From the NCBI RefSeq assembly GCF_001661345.1, contig NW_017962924.1:464353-528352 (forward strand): DNA of 64,000 bases. Reading direction: 5' to 3'. Of the stretch, positions 49,801-58,779 are shown in pieces. Origin of the DNA: Ascoidea rubescens DSM 1968. Taxonomy: Eukaryota; Ascomycota; Saccharomycetes; Ascoideales; Ascoideaceae. The position numbers were made by a program, and so were the translations under genes. Below the pieces are notes generated by a model that did no database searches, was not told the origin of the DNA, and saw only the letters and a program-made list of their open reading frames with translations. Positions within the stretch are counted from its first letter, which is position 1. Every line of letters begins with the position of its first letter.

Positions 49801-50612
49801 GAAACAGTGATATTAGAAGTATTTTTGACGCTGAATCGAAACTCAAGTATAAGAAAGGAGGAAAATTTTTCAACAAATCAATTAATAAATTTAAGAAAAT
49901 GCAAAGTAAATTAAGCTTAAATAATACAGTTGGTGATCATGAAAATGAAGGCGACTTGACTATGAATCATTTTAGTAATAAAAACGAGAATGTCAACAAT
50001 ATTAGTAAGAATGAGAATAACAATGGTGATAGTAGAAGCATTGTTAGTCAGTTGGATCAATCATCGCTATCAAACGATTTATTATTATTACCAACAATTC
50101 CAAATTCAGAATTGGCATTCACACCAACCTCAAATGCATTTACATTGGCTAGCAATAATTCAACGATTGATATTAACAACAATAATACCACATTAAATGT
50201 TTATAATAATAGCGATAGCGATAGTAAATCGAATTATCATAAACAAATGGGAAAAGAACAATATAAAGCTAAAAGAAGCGCATCATCAATGTTAAACACT
50301 TTTGACAATAAAGAAGATGATAATACACAAACGGGTAGCAGCAAAATGTCAATAAAAACCGACTATTCAAAAAAATTGCAGTTATTAACACTAGATCAGA
50401 AGAATCCATCTAAATCATTGGATCCTTATATGATCGAAATGGAAAGAATTAGAAAAGAAGAAGAAGAAGCCAAAATGAAAGAAAAAGAAAAAATGGAGCA
50501 GAAAGAAATTGAAGAATTGACTAATATTCATTTAGACTATAAATTGGATTTAGGAGAGGATTTCAAAACCCCATTTGCTTCAACACTTAATTTTGATGGG
50601 TTATTTAATTGA
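46899..50612 (+). CDS. Giant Asn-rich protein with a possible GRAM/PH-like region
   Basis: 1,237 aa from the first ATG; the open frame begins about 58 codons earlier at a GTG with the same Asn/Ser composition, so the start is uncertain. About a third of the protein is Asn. A conserved-looking island near residues 50-260 contains LILKLTPITNCFFDILLD, CLLYLTTLRIIIIPY and YSFTISINKIKKC, a strand pattern like a GRAM/PH lipid-binding domain (LYLTT-R-hydrophobic). Further islands lie near 380-500 (FRPFIFIKKKSF) and 960-1,020 (LSLDIHRKLSFDIMG, a possible phosphorylation site). The C terminus is a charged helix (EMERIRKEEEEAKMKEKEK) and ends FASTLNFDGLFN. No orthologue recognised; function unknown. 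Confidence 0.72.
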   Translation: MNTVNIHSFQDNFQNQIHFDNPSSSNQNLASNPILNNLSNAILSTNTSQQMVIPKPILYPNELILKLTPITNCFFDILLDIDSLSIQYSNLIKFYQKLSNDDFELDDNYNPTTATTTTTTTNNNNNNNNNNNSNDNNHSSNTNHSSNIENDNVKLNQNLKSYQFCLLYLTTLRIIIIPYLNSKTPKINYSFTISINKIKKCHIEKFYNINLKKLSYNVSIIFPIPIFINNNFIYNNSIIELNSNSKKRISNIASLISAIRYSHCVANNLPIKSIKPNRQYNNATANNTNKNDYSSIEIGNDLFFHSLDPKIQFSISNYYNKNLSTDLINYTNTSNNNSNINILSNDTTSNYTISNQPSDNDINKQNTYSDEYDDDYLPSYLESETAVGNFFKQIGLLNQIIIKDENSLNYINNLCSRDRINNYDLNNIDDDFRPFIFIKKKSFKLEYGNYYYKFLAENCLRYSERNIDDIIDLINLNSYKINTNNTGNTITINNNNHNNNNNNNNNNNNNNNNNNNNNNNNNNQQNFAEDENDNEISNDNDNDKETQIKTQNNNQIISVTQSIDHKNDQFDIFHDENLIINMQNNNNNNTTNNISNNNTNNISNNNTNNISNNNNDDNSNNQSHSMTLDPLQSNNNQIYNLNTSQLFFDLTNTFLNNSTIRRYGNTNNTNNNDNNINNGDNINNNNANSDSNNLNIDNINTNRNRSFTLETNLNINLNLNLNLAQNLNGKINHNINNNTSISSPMINSNGFVNNNSRINNTKFTYEPKNNENENSSDLLNYINQTKNLVYDNPYTDIINTRILMNEKENKQKEKEKLKQQEKLIKKEKLIKNQNRIKIKIKNKSRNKTKFKNKNKLDITNSNIENISINDNQSISTTDFLNFNNNYHNNNHNSNTINNNNNNNNNNNHNNGDNHFSKSNSKLSLDIHRKLSFDIMGSINNFSHNHVYNHVHNHNNNDNASINHSIRTRNSDIRSIFDAESKLKYKKGGKFFNKSINKFKKMQSKLSLNNTVGDHENEGDLTMNHFSNKNENVNNISKNENNNGDSRSIVSQLDQSSLSNDLLLLPTIPNSELAFTPTSNAFTLASNNSTIDINNNNTTLNVYNNSDSDSKSNYHKQMGKEQYKAKRSASSMLNTFDNKEDDNTQTGSSKMSIKTDYSKKLQLLTLDQKNPSKSLDPYMIEMERIRKEEEEAKMKEKEKMEQKEIEELTNIHLDYKLDLGEDFKTPFASTLNFDGLFN
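48375..48469 (+). repeat. Long poly-Asn tract
   Basis: AAT/AAC codons encode about 30 nearly consecutive Asn residues inside the giant Asn-rich protein. Many shorter tracts occur on both sides. Confidence 0.9.
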
Positions 50613-51132
50613 TTGATTGATTGATAAAAAGACTTTTTAAATCATATAACTAAAATGTTAGCATGGATACTTGTTATTTTTTTTTTAGGAGTGTGAGTTC
50701 TCAGCTTTAAATTTAATTGTTTTCTACGTTTTTCCTATATTTTCCTATGTTTTATCTATTTTGTTATCTATATTTTTGAATTTTTTCTCAGTTATTTAAT
50801 TTTTCCTTTTGTTTTTCTAAATAGTATTTAAGTTATTTGATTGTTTTTATTTTAGTTTTTTAGTTTTTTAGTTATTTTAATTTTTCTTGTCAATTTTTTG
50901 TTTTTTACTTTTTCTCTTTCTTTTTTTCGTTGTTATTCTAGTGATTTTATTTGATTATTCTGTCTGCATTCTAACAGAAAGATGACAGAAAATGGTTATT
51001 TCTTGCTATTTTGGAAAGTTAAAGTTAATTTATTTTTGATGAAAATTATAGTGATATAATCGGTTCTATAAATCAAAATACATAGGTAATTATATAGGTA
51101 ATTTTAATTTTAATTTTAATTTTAATTTTATA
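50613..51132. other. Convergent 3' region of the Asn-rich gene and IES6
   Basis: 520 bp, extremely T-rich on the + strand with TTTTAG and TTTCCTATG(T) repeats and an AATTTT pentamer/hexamer repeat at 51100-51128. No gene seen. Confidence 0.5.
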
Positions 51133-51540
51133 CTATTTCAAAACAATATTGGCATTTCTTAATTCAAGATATTGCTGGTCGACACCACTAGTCATCGTCT
51201 TGATAACATCGTTATAAACCTCTACATTATAATATCTTAACCCATTATTTGGTGTCTTGTAGTTGCCTTTTAAGCCAGTTATATCACAGTAATGCTTTCT
51301 TGGTTTTAGTGAAGGATAGGCATCTAGACTAAAGTAGGTGACCTGGTTGAAATCCTTTCGAGCATTGCCATTGGTGCCATCTTTATTATCAACATCAGTA
51401 TTGTTCAATCTCTTCTGCTCATCTGAGAGAAGTTGTCGCAATGGTTTATGTCGTCTGTAGGGAGTCTTCCACTTGGGATTCTTGAAACGGGCGGGTCTTT
51501 GAACAGCGGCCTGATAGATATCGTCAGTGAGAGGAGGCAT
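51133..51540 (-). CDS. IES6: INO80 chromatin-remodelling complex subunit Ies6 (YL1-C domain)
   Basis: 135 aa. Ies6 works with Arp5 in the INO80 nucleosome remodeller. The YL1-C domain is clear: YFSLDAYPSLKPRKHYCDITGLKGNYKTP, then GLRYYNVEVY and GVDQQYLELRNANIVLK, ending exactly like S. cerevisiae Ies6 (VLK). The N-terminal RFKNPKWKTPYRRHKPLRQLL matches the basic Arp5-contact region. It is shorter than the yeast protein (166 aa) because the Asn-rich leader is missing. First ATG used. Confidence 0.95.
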   Translation of the reverse strand: MPPLTDDIYQAAVQRPARFKNPKWKTPYRRHKPLRQLLSDEQKRLNNTDVDNKDGTNGNARKDFNQVTYFSLDAYPSLKPRKHYCDITGLKGNYKTPNNGLRYYNVEVYNDVIKTMTSGVDQQYLELRNANIVLK

Positions 51541-52174
51541 CTTTCAGTGCTACCATTACCATCTACGGTGCTTCCTCATGTTCAGCAGAAACAGCAGAAA
51601 CAGCAGTAGAGGCATGGCAAATAAGAAAACCACCGCTTTGGATGGATCCATGGCGCTGGAGACTGCGTTCAGTTCAACGGCCATTGTGGCGGACGCAAGC
51701 AGACCCCGCTTGTGTTGTTTAACATCTGATCTGCGGTCTGGTAGTGCATAAACCCCATGCAGGGGTTTAAGCGGTTGTGCAACCAGTAGTACGGATCCGT
51801 TTCCTCTTTTGATTTGGGCTTTTTGGGGAATTTCTGGAGCTGTGTCAAAAACTGAGCAAGAGGAAAACAAAGAGAAGAAGCAAAAGAACAGGAGAAAGCA
51901 GAGGAAAGCCAAACAACAAAAGCAGCGTTTTCTACAGCTCCAACACTGCCCTCAGAAACAGCCAGACATTTTTATTTTCCGTTGCGTTCACGTCCCCAGC
52001 TATTCTTGCCAATTCGACTCTGCCTGACGCTTTTATTCCAACATTTCACACTCTTTGATGCTCTTATTCATGCCAACTATATGATATCCAACAATTGGCT
52101 TATTTCTTTGGCAATAATTTTGAGAAAAATATAACAGTAACAGTGTAGCAGTGGTATAGTGGTATTTTCCAATC
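51541..52174. promoter_or_regulatory. Divergent promoter of IES6 and the FN3 membrane protein
   Basis: 634 bp with a GC-richer core (51630-51780) including the near-palindrome AACCCCATGCAGGGGTTTA around 51750-51770. It also holds a small reverse-strand ORF with a hydrophobic helix (listed separately). Confidence 0.4.
51556..51684 (-). CDS. Candidate micro-protein with a C-terminal membrane helix
   Basis: 42 aa from the ATG at 51684, or 31 aa from a second ATG at 51651 (MDPSKAVVF...). It has one hydrophobic helix of about 19 residues and a basic end, NMRKHRRW, the layout of a tail-anchored micro-protein. It stops 15 bp before the IES6 start, so it could equally be an IES6 upstream ORF or chance. 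I recognise no family. Confidence 0.22.
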   Translation of the reverse strand: MAVELNAVSSAMDPSKAVVFLFAMPLLLFLLFLLNMRKHRRW

Positions 52175-55100
52175 ATGCTTTGGTCCTTTATTGTCATATT
52201 GTTGGCTATTTTTTGGTTGATTTATCGTTCCTATACTTTGTTGAATACTCCAATTATAGACTTGATTCAAATTTTAAATATTGATATTCCCAAGGCTCCA
52301 AAGGTTTCAATTGATAAAATCACTTCATCCAAGGTCCACCTTCACTGGTCAATTCCAAATAACGTAATAACGACAACAACCACCACCACTCCTGCAAATC
52401 CCTCAAACTCAATAATAACTTCAAATTCAAATTCAGCTGTGAACATAAATGCAAATGCAAACACAACTTCATCAGCAAATATAAATTCAAACAACAACAG
52501 CACTAATTCCAGTTCTAATCTTGATTCAATTATAAATAATCTACAAAATAAAAACTCTTACTATGTTTATCTAAATGGCATCTTGGTTTACAAACTAAAT
52601 TCAAACCAAACAGATTGCATCTTATCAAATTTGCAATCAAATTTTCATTACCAAATTGATATAATATCAATTTCTCCATCAAACTTCAAATCTAGAAGTT
52701 TCCCTGTTTATGTCAAAACAAGAAATTCTGATAATGAAAATATTTATCTAACTGATATTAAAAATGACAATACCAACAATACAACTAATAACAACAACAG
52801 CCTTCTTAACAATCCAAGTTTAAATTTAAATGCTAACTCAATAAATAACCTAGACTTTGTTAACTTGTTCAATAATTTCAACTCGAATAGTAATGAGCTA
52901 TCTCTTGCAATGTCAAATCCCATTCTACAAAACCCAGACAACATATTAGACTATCTTACGAACAATAATGGTAACCTAATCAAACATAGAAGAACATTCA
53001 ACCTGGGCAATTCAAGGTCAAGATCAAATACCCTAAAGAACTCAAATCCAAACGATAATAATAACGAGTTTGAAATTACAGATTTAGAAGAACTAAAAGC
53101 TCAATTAATGAATAGACAAGATCAATTGGCTATAATTTATGATCAACTAAAATCTGTGAATGATGACTACAATGAAAAGAAATCAATCCTTATTGATGAA
53201 AGAGAATCGTTGAAAAAACGTAAAAAATTGGAAGACGACCAGCGAAATCAACTAAGAGCTACTTTTAATTCTTTGGAAGACTCTCAACGAAAAAAAAGAA
53301 TTCATATAGAGAAATTGAGAAATTCAATTGCAAAAAAATTAAACTACATTGAAAAAATGGAAAATGATATCCAAAATTGGGCTGAAAAATTAGTTCAATT
53401 TAAGGATTTTGAAAAATCTATTCTTTCAAGTAAACCAAATCTAATTTCAGATTTGAATTTCAAAATAACAGATTTAAAATTATCAATCCTAAATACTAAA
53501 AACGATATTTCTACTATAGACTCTGAAAATAAAAAAATCTTACAAAACAAAAAAAAACTAGATTTAAATAAAGATAGATATTTTGAAATATTTGATAAAT
53601 TAAATCAAAAGGAGAAAAAATCAGGATATTTAAATGAAAAGCTAATGAAACAGTTAGGCGAATTAAATCCAGATTTTGAAAAGGAAATAACTGACAATTT
53701 TAATCTTGACTTAAAACTTGAAGGTGAATGGAGAGCTAAAGAACAATCTACTCGAATCGGCTCAAAGAAAACTTACGAAAAGCATGATAAAATCAAAAAA
53801 GAATTGGAGTTATTGGAATTTAATCTTCAAAATCATACAAATATTATCAATGTTAACGATATTAATGAATCAATTATTAACAATAAAAAAAATATCAGTA
53901 GAAAGAAGAGTGCTAACATTCTTATTTCAAACAACAATATCATCATAACCCCCAACAATGATACAAATGTTATCAACACTAACACTAACAATATCAATGG
54001 TATCGTTCATAGTAATAGCTTCAATAATATAAATTCTATAAACAACCCAAATGGAATGAGTAGCACCAATAGCATGAATGGTCTCAACAATCTTACCAAT
54101 ATTGGCAATATCAATAGTATCAGTAATCTCATTACTAACAACAATCTCAATAATATCAATAACAACAACCTTAATAATATCAATAATAATAACAATATTA
54201 ACAATCTTAATAATATGGGAAGTATAGGAAATATGAATACTATCAGCAATTTAAGTACTATCAATAGTATAAACAGTATCAATAGCATCAATAATATGAA
54301 TAGCATCAACAATATCAACAACATTACTAATATAAGCAATATTAATAACTTGAATAATCTAAATAATCTAAACAGCATCAATGCAATATCAAATGTCAAT
54401 AATATTAACAATGCTAATAACAGTTTTACTCATAACATTAATGATATTCAAAACTTGCAAAACTTAAACCACAACACTCTTCAAAACTCTGGAAATTTGA
54501 ACTTGGGCAATAGTTTTTCAGTAAACCACAATTTTAATAATAGTATTAATAATAGTATTAATAATAATATTAATATTAAAAATGATGAAATCACCAACTC
54601 TGATAGTATAGGAAACATAAGTGGTTTAAACGGTATTAACAATAATAATATTAATAATTTCAACAGTTTTAACAACACCAATCATTTAATAAATTCTAAC
54701 AGTTTCAATTCTATTAAAAATTTAAATAATAACAATAATAACAATGTCATGTCTAATATGAACAATAATGAAATTTCTTCTGGCATAAATAAAAATATTC
54801 CTCTTTCTTTTAATATCACTCCTCCATTAAATAATGATCAGAAACTTAGTTATAATTCTAATCAACAAATCAACCAAAATTCATATTTTTCACCTTTTCA
54901 ACAAACTAATAACCAAAATCAAATTCAACCAAACCTTAATTTTAACCAAAACAATCAGCCATTTAATTATTCTTCTAAATCGAATAACTTAACTACAGGA
55001 AGTAGTAGTGCCCAGTCTTCTAACAAACCATCTCCTGATAGCACCAAACCTGATTTGGTAATCAATGTAAATAAACTGCTTTTATCTAATCAGTTGCAAC

Positions 55101-57634
55101 AAGAGTCTGTTCACTCACCAACTGTTAACATGATGTTACCTTCAAGTATTATTGAAGCTGAAGAGCTAAATGAAGGTCTAATTTCAAGTATGAAAGAGTA
55201 TAGAATTAACACGATGAAAGCAGAAGATTTGAGTTTTAACTTTGATGATAGTATTTCCCAGCATCATTTTGCTAACACTGGAACTCCATTGCACAGAATA
55301 AACTCCAAGCTTTCATTGTTTAATAGCAACAATAATAAAAACAACAACAACAACAATAATAATAATAATAATAATAATAACTCGCCTTTGTTAGCAAATA
55401 CATCTTTATTGGGATTGAACTCTTTTGATAACGCGAATGTTGCCCCTTCTGTAAGAAGTATTTTCAGTGGTCGTAACAACAGCATCAGCCAACAAGGCCA
55501 CTCTATATCTGCATCAATTCTTCCTGAAACAGCTGGATCTCCTTCAAGACCATCACTTGGTTATGAATCTCATAATTATATTAACCCAATATTATCACAT
55601 AGCAGCGCTATTTCGGGTCCTAATCTATTGACAGACAAACTCTCCTACACTTCCTTGAATCCAGTGACCTCTTCATCATTGTTAGGATCATTATCAAACG
55701 ATCCCCAAGAACAAGAGCTGCAGTCTCAAACTCATCAATCCATATCTGCTGTACTTTCTCCCAAAAAACTTTCTAATGTTTTTAATTTTGGGAGAGGAAA
55801 CAAACTTGATGAACATAAAGACGATACCAACTCTCATTTATTACTTAATCATAATATTAATGACAATACAACCCGTGGGAGCAGGTTTTTCAAATTTGAC
55901 AAAAAGCATAAACCACAACAAAGTTCTCTTGATAGTATCGATCATAGTGGAAAAGCTGGCTCTTTTAATGGTTTTTTTGGTAGCACAATTTCACCTCCTT
56001 TTAATGCCAACTCAATAAATGGTGATTCTAAGTCGAATTTACTTCAACCATTTGGTAACGATTTACCTGTGCCTCAACTTAATTATAATAGAAATAGGAC
56101 TGATAGTGTTGGGAGTGCTTTTAGTAATCCTGCTTCATTCAGCTCAGCAAAACAGTTCAACTTCAACAGTATTTTAGACCCTTGGAGCAACAACTTTGCT
56201 GGAAACAACTCGAGTCATAATGCTAATAACAATAACAATAACAATAATAATATGATGGGAAATTCACCTACTATTGGTGGAAAAACAAATTTAAATAATA
56301 ACTTTGACGTTCAAAGCAACTATTCAATTCAAACAGGATCAATCTTAAATAACTTAACTACAAGCAGTTCTATCCCAGATAAACCGATTGATTGGACCAA
56401 CTTTCATTTAAATGATGACCAATTGAGTTTAAAACTTTCTAAAAATAGTTATACATCGACACCTTTGATTCAAACCCAAAATAATGATCAGAGCTCAATT
56501 CATAGTTTGGGGGCTTTAAATATCAACCTTAACAATGGTTTTGGAAATAATTTTGGAAATAATATTAACAAAAACTTGAATATTGGTGGAATGAAAAATA
56601 TTGGCGGTTTTGCTAATATAAACAGCAACATGAATATAAATAACAACATGAATATAAATAACAATCTAAACTTAAGTTCTATAAACAGTTTAGGTGGGTT
56701 CAATTCGAACTCTAATAACTTGAAAGTTCCCGGATATCATGGTTTTAATCCAAGCAACCCAGGTAATAATCTTGATGCTAGTGCGTTTGAAGCCAAAGAA
56801 TCAGACACTTCAATGAATAAGACTTTAGATAAAGCACCAAGTATTGCATTTTCTTCTACTTCAGATTCGCAAAGTCTACATACAGGTTCTTCTCATCATA
56901 ATTCCAAACTTCTTACTAAACTGCTAGAATCAAAAGACTCTTCATCTAGCATTAATGTAAATCATGCCATTGGTTCAGATGCAGGTCACTCTCCGACAGT
57001 TTCATCATCTCCATCATTTTTTCGAAAAAAGTTTTTGTTTGGTGGAAGTAATAATAATAACAACTCTGGAGGTAGTTCTCCAATGAAAGTGGGATTGAAT
57101 ACATTAAATGTTTTGAGCGGTACGATAAATGATAAGGATGTTAGGCCATTATCTCCAACAAAGTTGTCAACAGTTGCTAGCAAAAATTCTGATGGTGAAC
57201 CAAACTCTGAGAAAAGTGCAGATGTACCAGAAAAATTGGTTTTATCAAAAACTTCGAAATACTTCTCCAAAGGAATGAGAAACTTAAGTATTTCAAGAAG
57301 ATCAATATCTACAAATCATCCAAGAGCAGTGACTCCATCTAGTTTTACTGTTTACTCGGTCTCGCCTGCAAATATTAATTTAGAAACTAATCATAGCAAT
57401 AAAAGCAATAGTGAGGTTAGCAAGTCTAACGAAAGTAATAATTCAAAGGAAGTAGAAAAAGAAGAAAAACCCAGTAAAGCGGAAAAAGTGGAAAAAAATA
57501 AAAAAAATGAAGAATCAGGAGCAAAATCACTTGTGAAAAGACTATCGTTTTTTGGAAACAATAAAAGTAAGGAAGAGTCATTAGTAGTTATGGATACAGA
57601 AATTGAATATGAAGCTGAGAAAGAAGGAAAATAA
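52175..57634 (+). CDS. Giant membrane-anchored FN3 / coiled-coil Asn-rich protein
   Basis: 1,819 aa. The first 20 residues are a membrane segment (LWSFIVILLAIFWLIY) likely anchoring an otherwise cytosolic protein. Residues about 43-175 form a fibronectin type III fold (IPKAPKVSIDKITSSKVHLHW ... YYVYLNGILVYKL ... FHYQIDIISIS) split by an Asn/Ser loop. Residues about 303-560 are a charged coiled coil (LEELKAQLMNRQDQL, KKRIHIEKLRNSIAKKL). A long Asn-Ile/Leu repeat follows (about 570-900), then a Ser-rich disordered region with conserved-looking islands (NNDEISHHF-type, FNFGRG, RRSISTNHPRAVTPSSF) and a KEVEKEEK tail. This domain order is known from uncharacterised yeast FN3 proteins; no symbol is justified. 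Confidence 0.8.
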   Translation: MLWSFIVILLAIFWLIYRSYTLLNTPIIDLIQILNIDIPKAPKVSIDKITSSKVHLHWSIPNNVITTTTTTTPANPSNSIITSNSNSAVNINANANTTSSANINSNNNSTNSSSNLDSIINNLQNKNSYYVYLNGILVYKLNSNQTDCILSNLQSNFHYQIDIISISPSNFKSRSFPVYVKTRNSDNENIYLTDIKNDNTNNTTNNNNSLLNNPSLNLNANSINNLDFVNLFNNFNSNSNELSLAMSNPILQNPDNILDYLTNNNGNLIKHRRTFNLGNSRSRSNTLKNSNPNDNNNEFEITDLEELKAQLMNRQDQLAIIYDQLKSVNDDYNEKKSILIDERESLKKRKKLEDDQRNQLRATFNSLEDSQRKKRIHIEKLRNSIAKKLNYIEKMENDIQNWAEKLVQFKDFEKSILSSKPNLISDLNFKITDLKLSILNTKNDISTIDSENKKILQNKKKLDLNKDRYFEIFDKLNQKEKKSGYLNEKLMKQLGELNPDFEKEITDNFNLDLKLEGEWRAKEQSTRIGSKKTYEKHDKIKKELELLEFNLQNHTNIINVNDINESIINNKKNISRKKSANILISNNNIIITPNNDTNVINTNTNNINGIVHSNSFNNINSINNPNGMSSTNSMNGLNNLTNIGNINSISNLITNNNLNNINNNNLNNINNNNNINNLNNMGSIGNMNTISNLSTINSINSINSINNMNSINNINNITNISNINNLNNLNNLNSINAISNVNNINNANNSFTHNINDIQNLQNLNHNTLQNSGNLNLGNSFSVNHNFNNSINNSINNNINIKNDEITNSDSIGNISGLNGINNNNINNFNSFNNTNHLINSNSFNSIKNLNNNNNNNVMSNMNNNEISSGINKNIPLSFNITPPLNNDQKLSYNSNQQINQNSYFSPFQQTNNQNQIQPNLNFNQNNQPFNYSSKSNNLTTGSSSAQSSNKPSPDSTKPDLVINVNKLLLSNQLQQESVHSPTVNMMLPSSIIEAEELNEGLISSMKEYRINTMKAEDLSFNFDDSISQHHFANTGTPLHRINSKLSLFNSNNNKNNNNNNNNNNNNNNSPLLANTSLLGLNSFDNANVAPSVRSIFSGRNNSISQQGHSISASILPETAGSPSRPSLGYESHNYINPILSHSSAISGPNLLTDKLSYTSLNPVTSSSLLGSLSNDPQEQELQSQTHQSISAVLSPKKLSNVFNFGRGNKLDEHKDDTNSHLLLNHNINDNTTRGSRFFKFDKKHKPQQSSLDSIDHSGKAGSFNGFFGSTISPPFNANSINGDSKSNLLQPFGNDLPVPQLNYNRNRTDSVGSAFSNPASFSSAKQFNFNSILDPWSNNFAGNNSSHNANNNNNNNNNMMGNSPTIGGKTNLNNNFDVQSNYSIQTGSILNNLTTSSSIPDKPIDWTNFHLNDDQLSLKLSKNSYTSTPLIQTQNNDQSSIHSLGALNINLNNGFGNNFGNNINKNLNIGGMKNIGGFANINSNMNINNNMNINNNLNLSSINSLGGFNSNSNNLKVPGYHGFNPSNPGNNLDASAFEAKESDTSMNKTLDKAPSIAFSSTSDSQSLHTGSSHHNSKLLTKLLESKDSSSSINVNHAIGSDAGHSPTVSSSPSFFRKKFLFGGSNNNNNSGGSSPMKVGLNTLNVLSGTINDKDVRPLSPTKLSTVASKNSDGEPNSEKSADVPEKLVLSKTSKYFSKGMRNLSISRRSISTNHPRAVTPSSFTVYSVSPANINLETNHSNKSNSEVSKSNESNNSKEVEKEEKPSKAEKVEKNKKNEESGAKSLVKRLSFFGNNKSKEESLVVMDTEIEYEAEKEGK
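53880..54740 (+). repeat. Degenerate (Ile/Leu/Met)-Asn-(Asn/Ser) codon repeat
   Basis: About 280 codons built from units such as AAT AAT ATC/CTC/ATG and AGT ATC AAT. The reverse strand is therefore open and looks like poly-Leu/Ile, which is an artefact. Confidence 0.85.
55325..55382 (+). repeat. Poly-Asn tract in the FN3 protein
   Basis: AAC then AAT codon blocks encode about 18 Asn in a row, close to a DDSISQHHF island. Confidence 0.88.
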
Positions 57635-57992
57635 CTAGGGCCAGAATAGTTTCAGAAGAATTAAGTGTTAATATCTGTTTTGATTATTTTATAAACATAT
57701 TTTAAGATGAAAAATTTAAAAACAGAGAGGGAATTTAATATCTTAAAGCTTTTTATTAAGATTCCTAAATGAAAAATGTCTTTTTTTTTAATTATAAAAA
57801 CAACTTTTTTTCTTTTTCATAAACTTTTTTTTAATCAGATCTTTTTTGGTACAAAAAAGAAACATTCAATTCTTGATAACCACTAAAAATTTCTTATAAA
57901 AATATAGTTCTGTTATATATCTATATATTATATATATTGTAGTAAAAAAAACCAAAATTTCATGCTTTTTCAAGCTTATCTTTTTTTATTTT
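57635..57992. other. Convergent 3' region of the FN3 gene and TCA17
   Basis: 358 bp with long T and A runs and TATATA-type 3'-end elements near 57915-57940. No gene seen. Confidence 0.45.
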
Positions 57993-58779
57993 TTATTGTT
58001 TTGCGTTCCAAGAATCGACAATACATTTAATTTTTGCTTCAAAATTTTTAGACGTTACTAAAGATTTTTCATCTAAACTTTGAAATGGATTGCAAATCAA
58101 GCCCAAATAAGCCTTGTGGATGTTTTTAAATAACAAATCCAAGTTTTTGTTTGATATTTCATTTGATGAGGTTCCAATGACAATTTTTAAACCGGTATTT
58201 GATTCGTAACCATAGACAGATATACCATCTTGAACAAATAACAATTTGCTAGTGTTGCTGTTAGAAAAGCCAGAAGCTTTGTCGTTAGAGGAGGAATCGC
58301 TAAAAAAATTAGACAAAAAGATATCCAAAGCCATATTTGATAAGAAGTTGTATTTTAAAAATTCGTTGGCTTTTCTCTCTTGAATGAGAGAAATGGTGTT
58401 CAATTCTTCACCAAAGATATCAGTCGCGTTATTACCACTATCATCTTTGTCGCCAGTGTCCAAATCGTCTGCATTGGCAGTCAATTCTGTAGTTTTTACC
58501 GAGTCATTGATGCCACTGCTTACGCTTTCAGTCCCAGTTTCACTATTCAAAGATGCATCAGCCTTGCTTTCTTTGTCAATTGGCAAATCAGTTTCCTCCT
58601 TGTTACCAAAAGGTGAGAACGATTGGATGTGGAGTGGGCGATTCTGGAGATAAAAGAGAGATGGGTCAGTACTGGGGTCCTTCGAAACACTGGAGAAGAC
58701 CAATCCAAACACTGCCTAGAGGCAGCAAACATACGTCTCTTGTTATCAACGACACAAAGTACACAGGAGGATTGGACAT
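57993..58779 (-). CDS. TCA17: TRAPP-associated sedlin-family protein Tca17 (one intron)
   Basis: Exons 58735-58779 (15 codons) and 57993-58643 join in phase 0 to give 231 aa. Tca17 is a longin/sedlin-fold protein (TRAPPC2L) that stabilises TRAPP complexes in Golgi traffic. The first exon supplies MSNPPVYFVSLITRD, joining to NRPLHIQSFSP, which parallels the yeast start (CFVSLIDESDKPILIYVP). Then EFLKYNFLSNMALDIF, LLFVQDGISVYGYESNTGLKIVIGTS and IHKAYLGLICNPF match Tca17. A Ser/Asp/Glu-rich insertion of about 70 residues separates the first two strands from the first helix, absent from the 152-aa S. cerevisiae protein. Confidence 0.9.
58644..58734 (-). other. TCA17: TCA17 intron
   Basis: 91 nt: donor GTATGT, branch site TACTGAC, acceptor TATCTCCAG about 21 nt later. 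Phase 0. Supported by the restored sedlin N terminus. Confidence 0.9.

Noticed and set aside
53880-54700. Long reverse-strand frames encoding poly-Leu/Ile, like membrane proteins
   Set aside because: They are the complement of Asn-Ile/Leu codon repeats in the FN3 gene; the same artefact appears opposite TRZ1 (37408-37632) and the giant Asn-rich gene (48324-48563).
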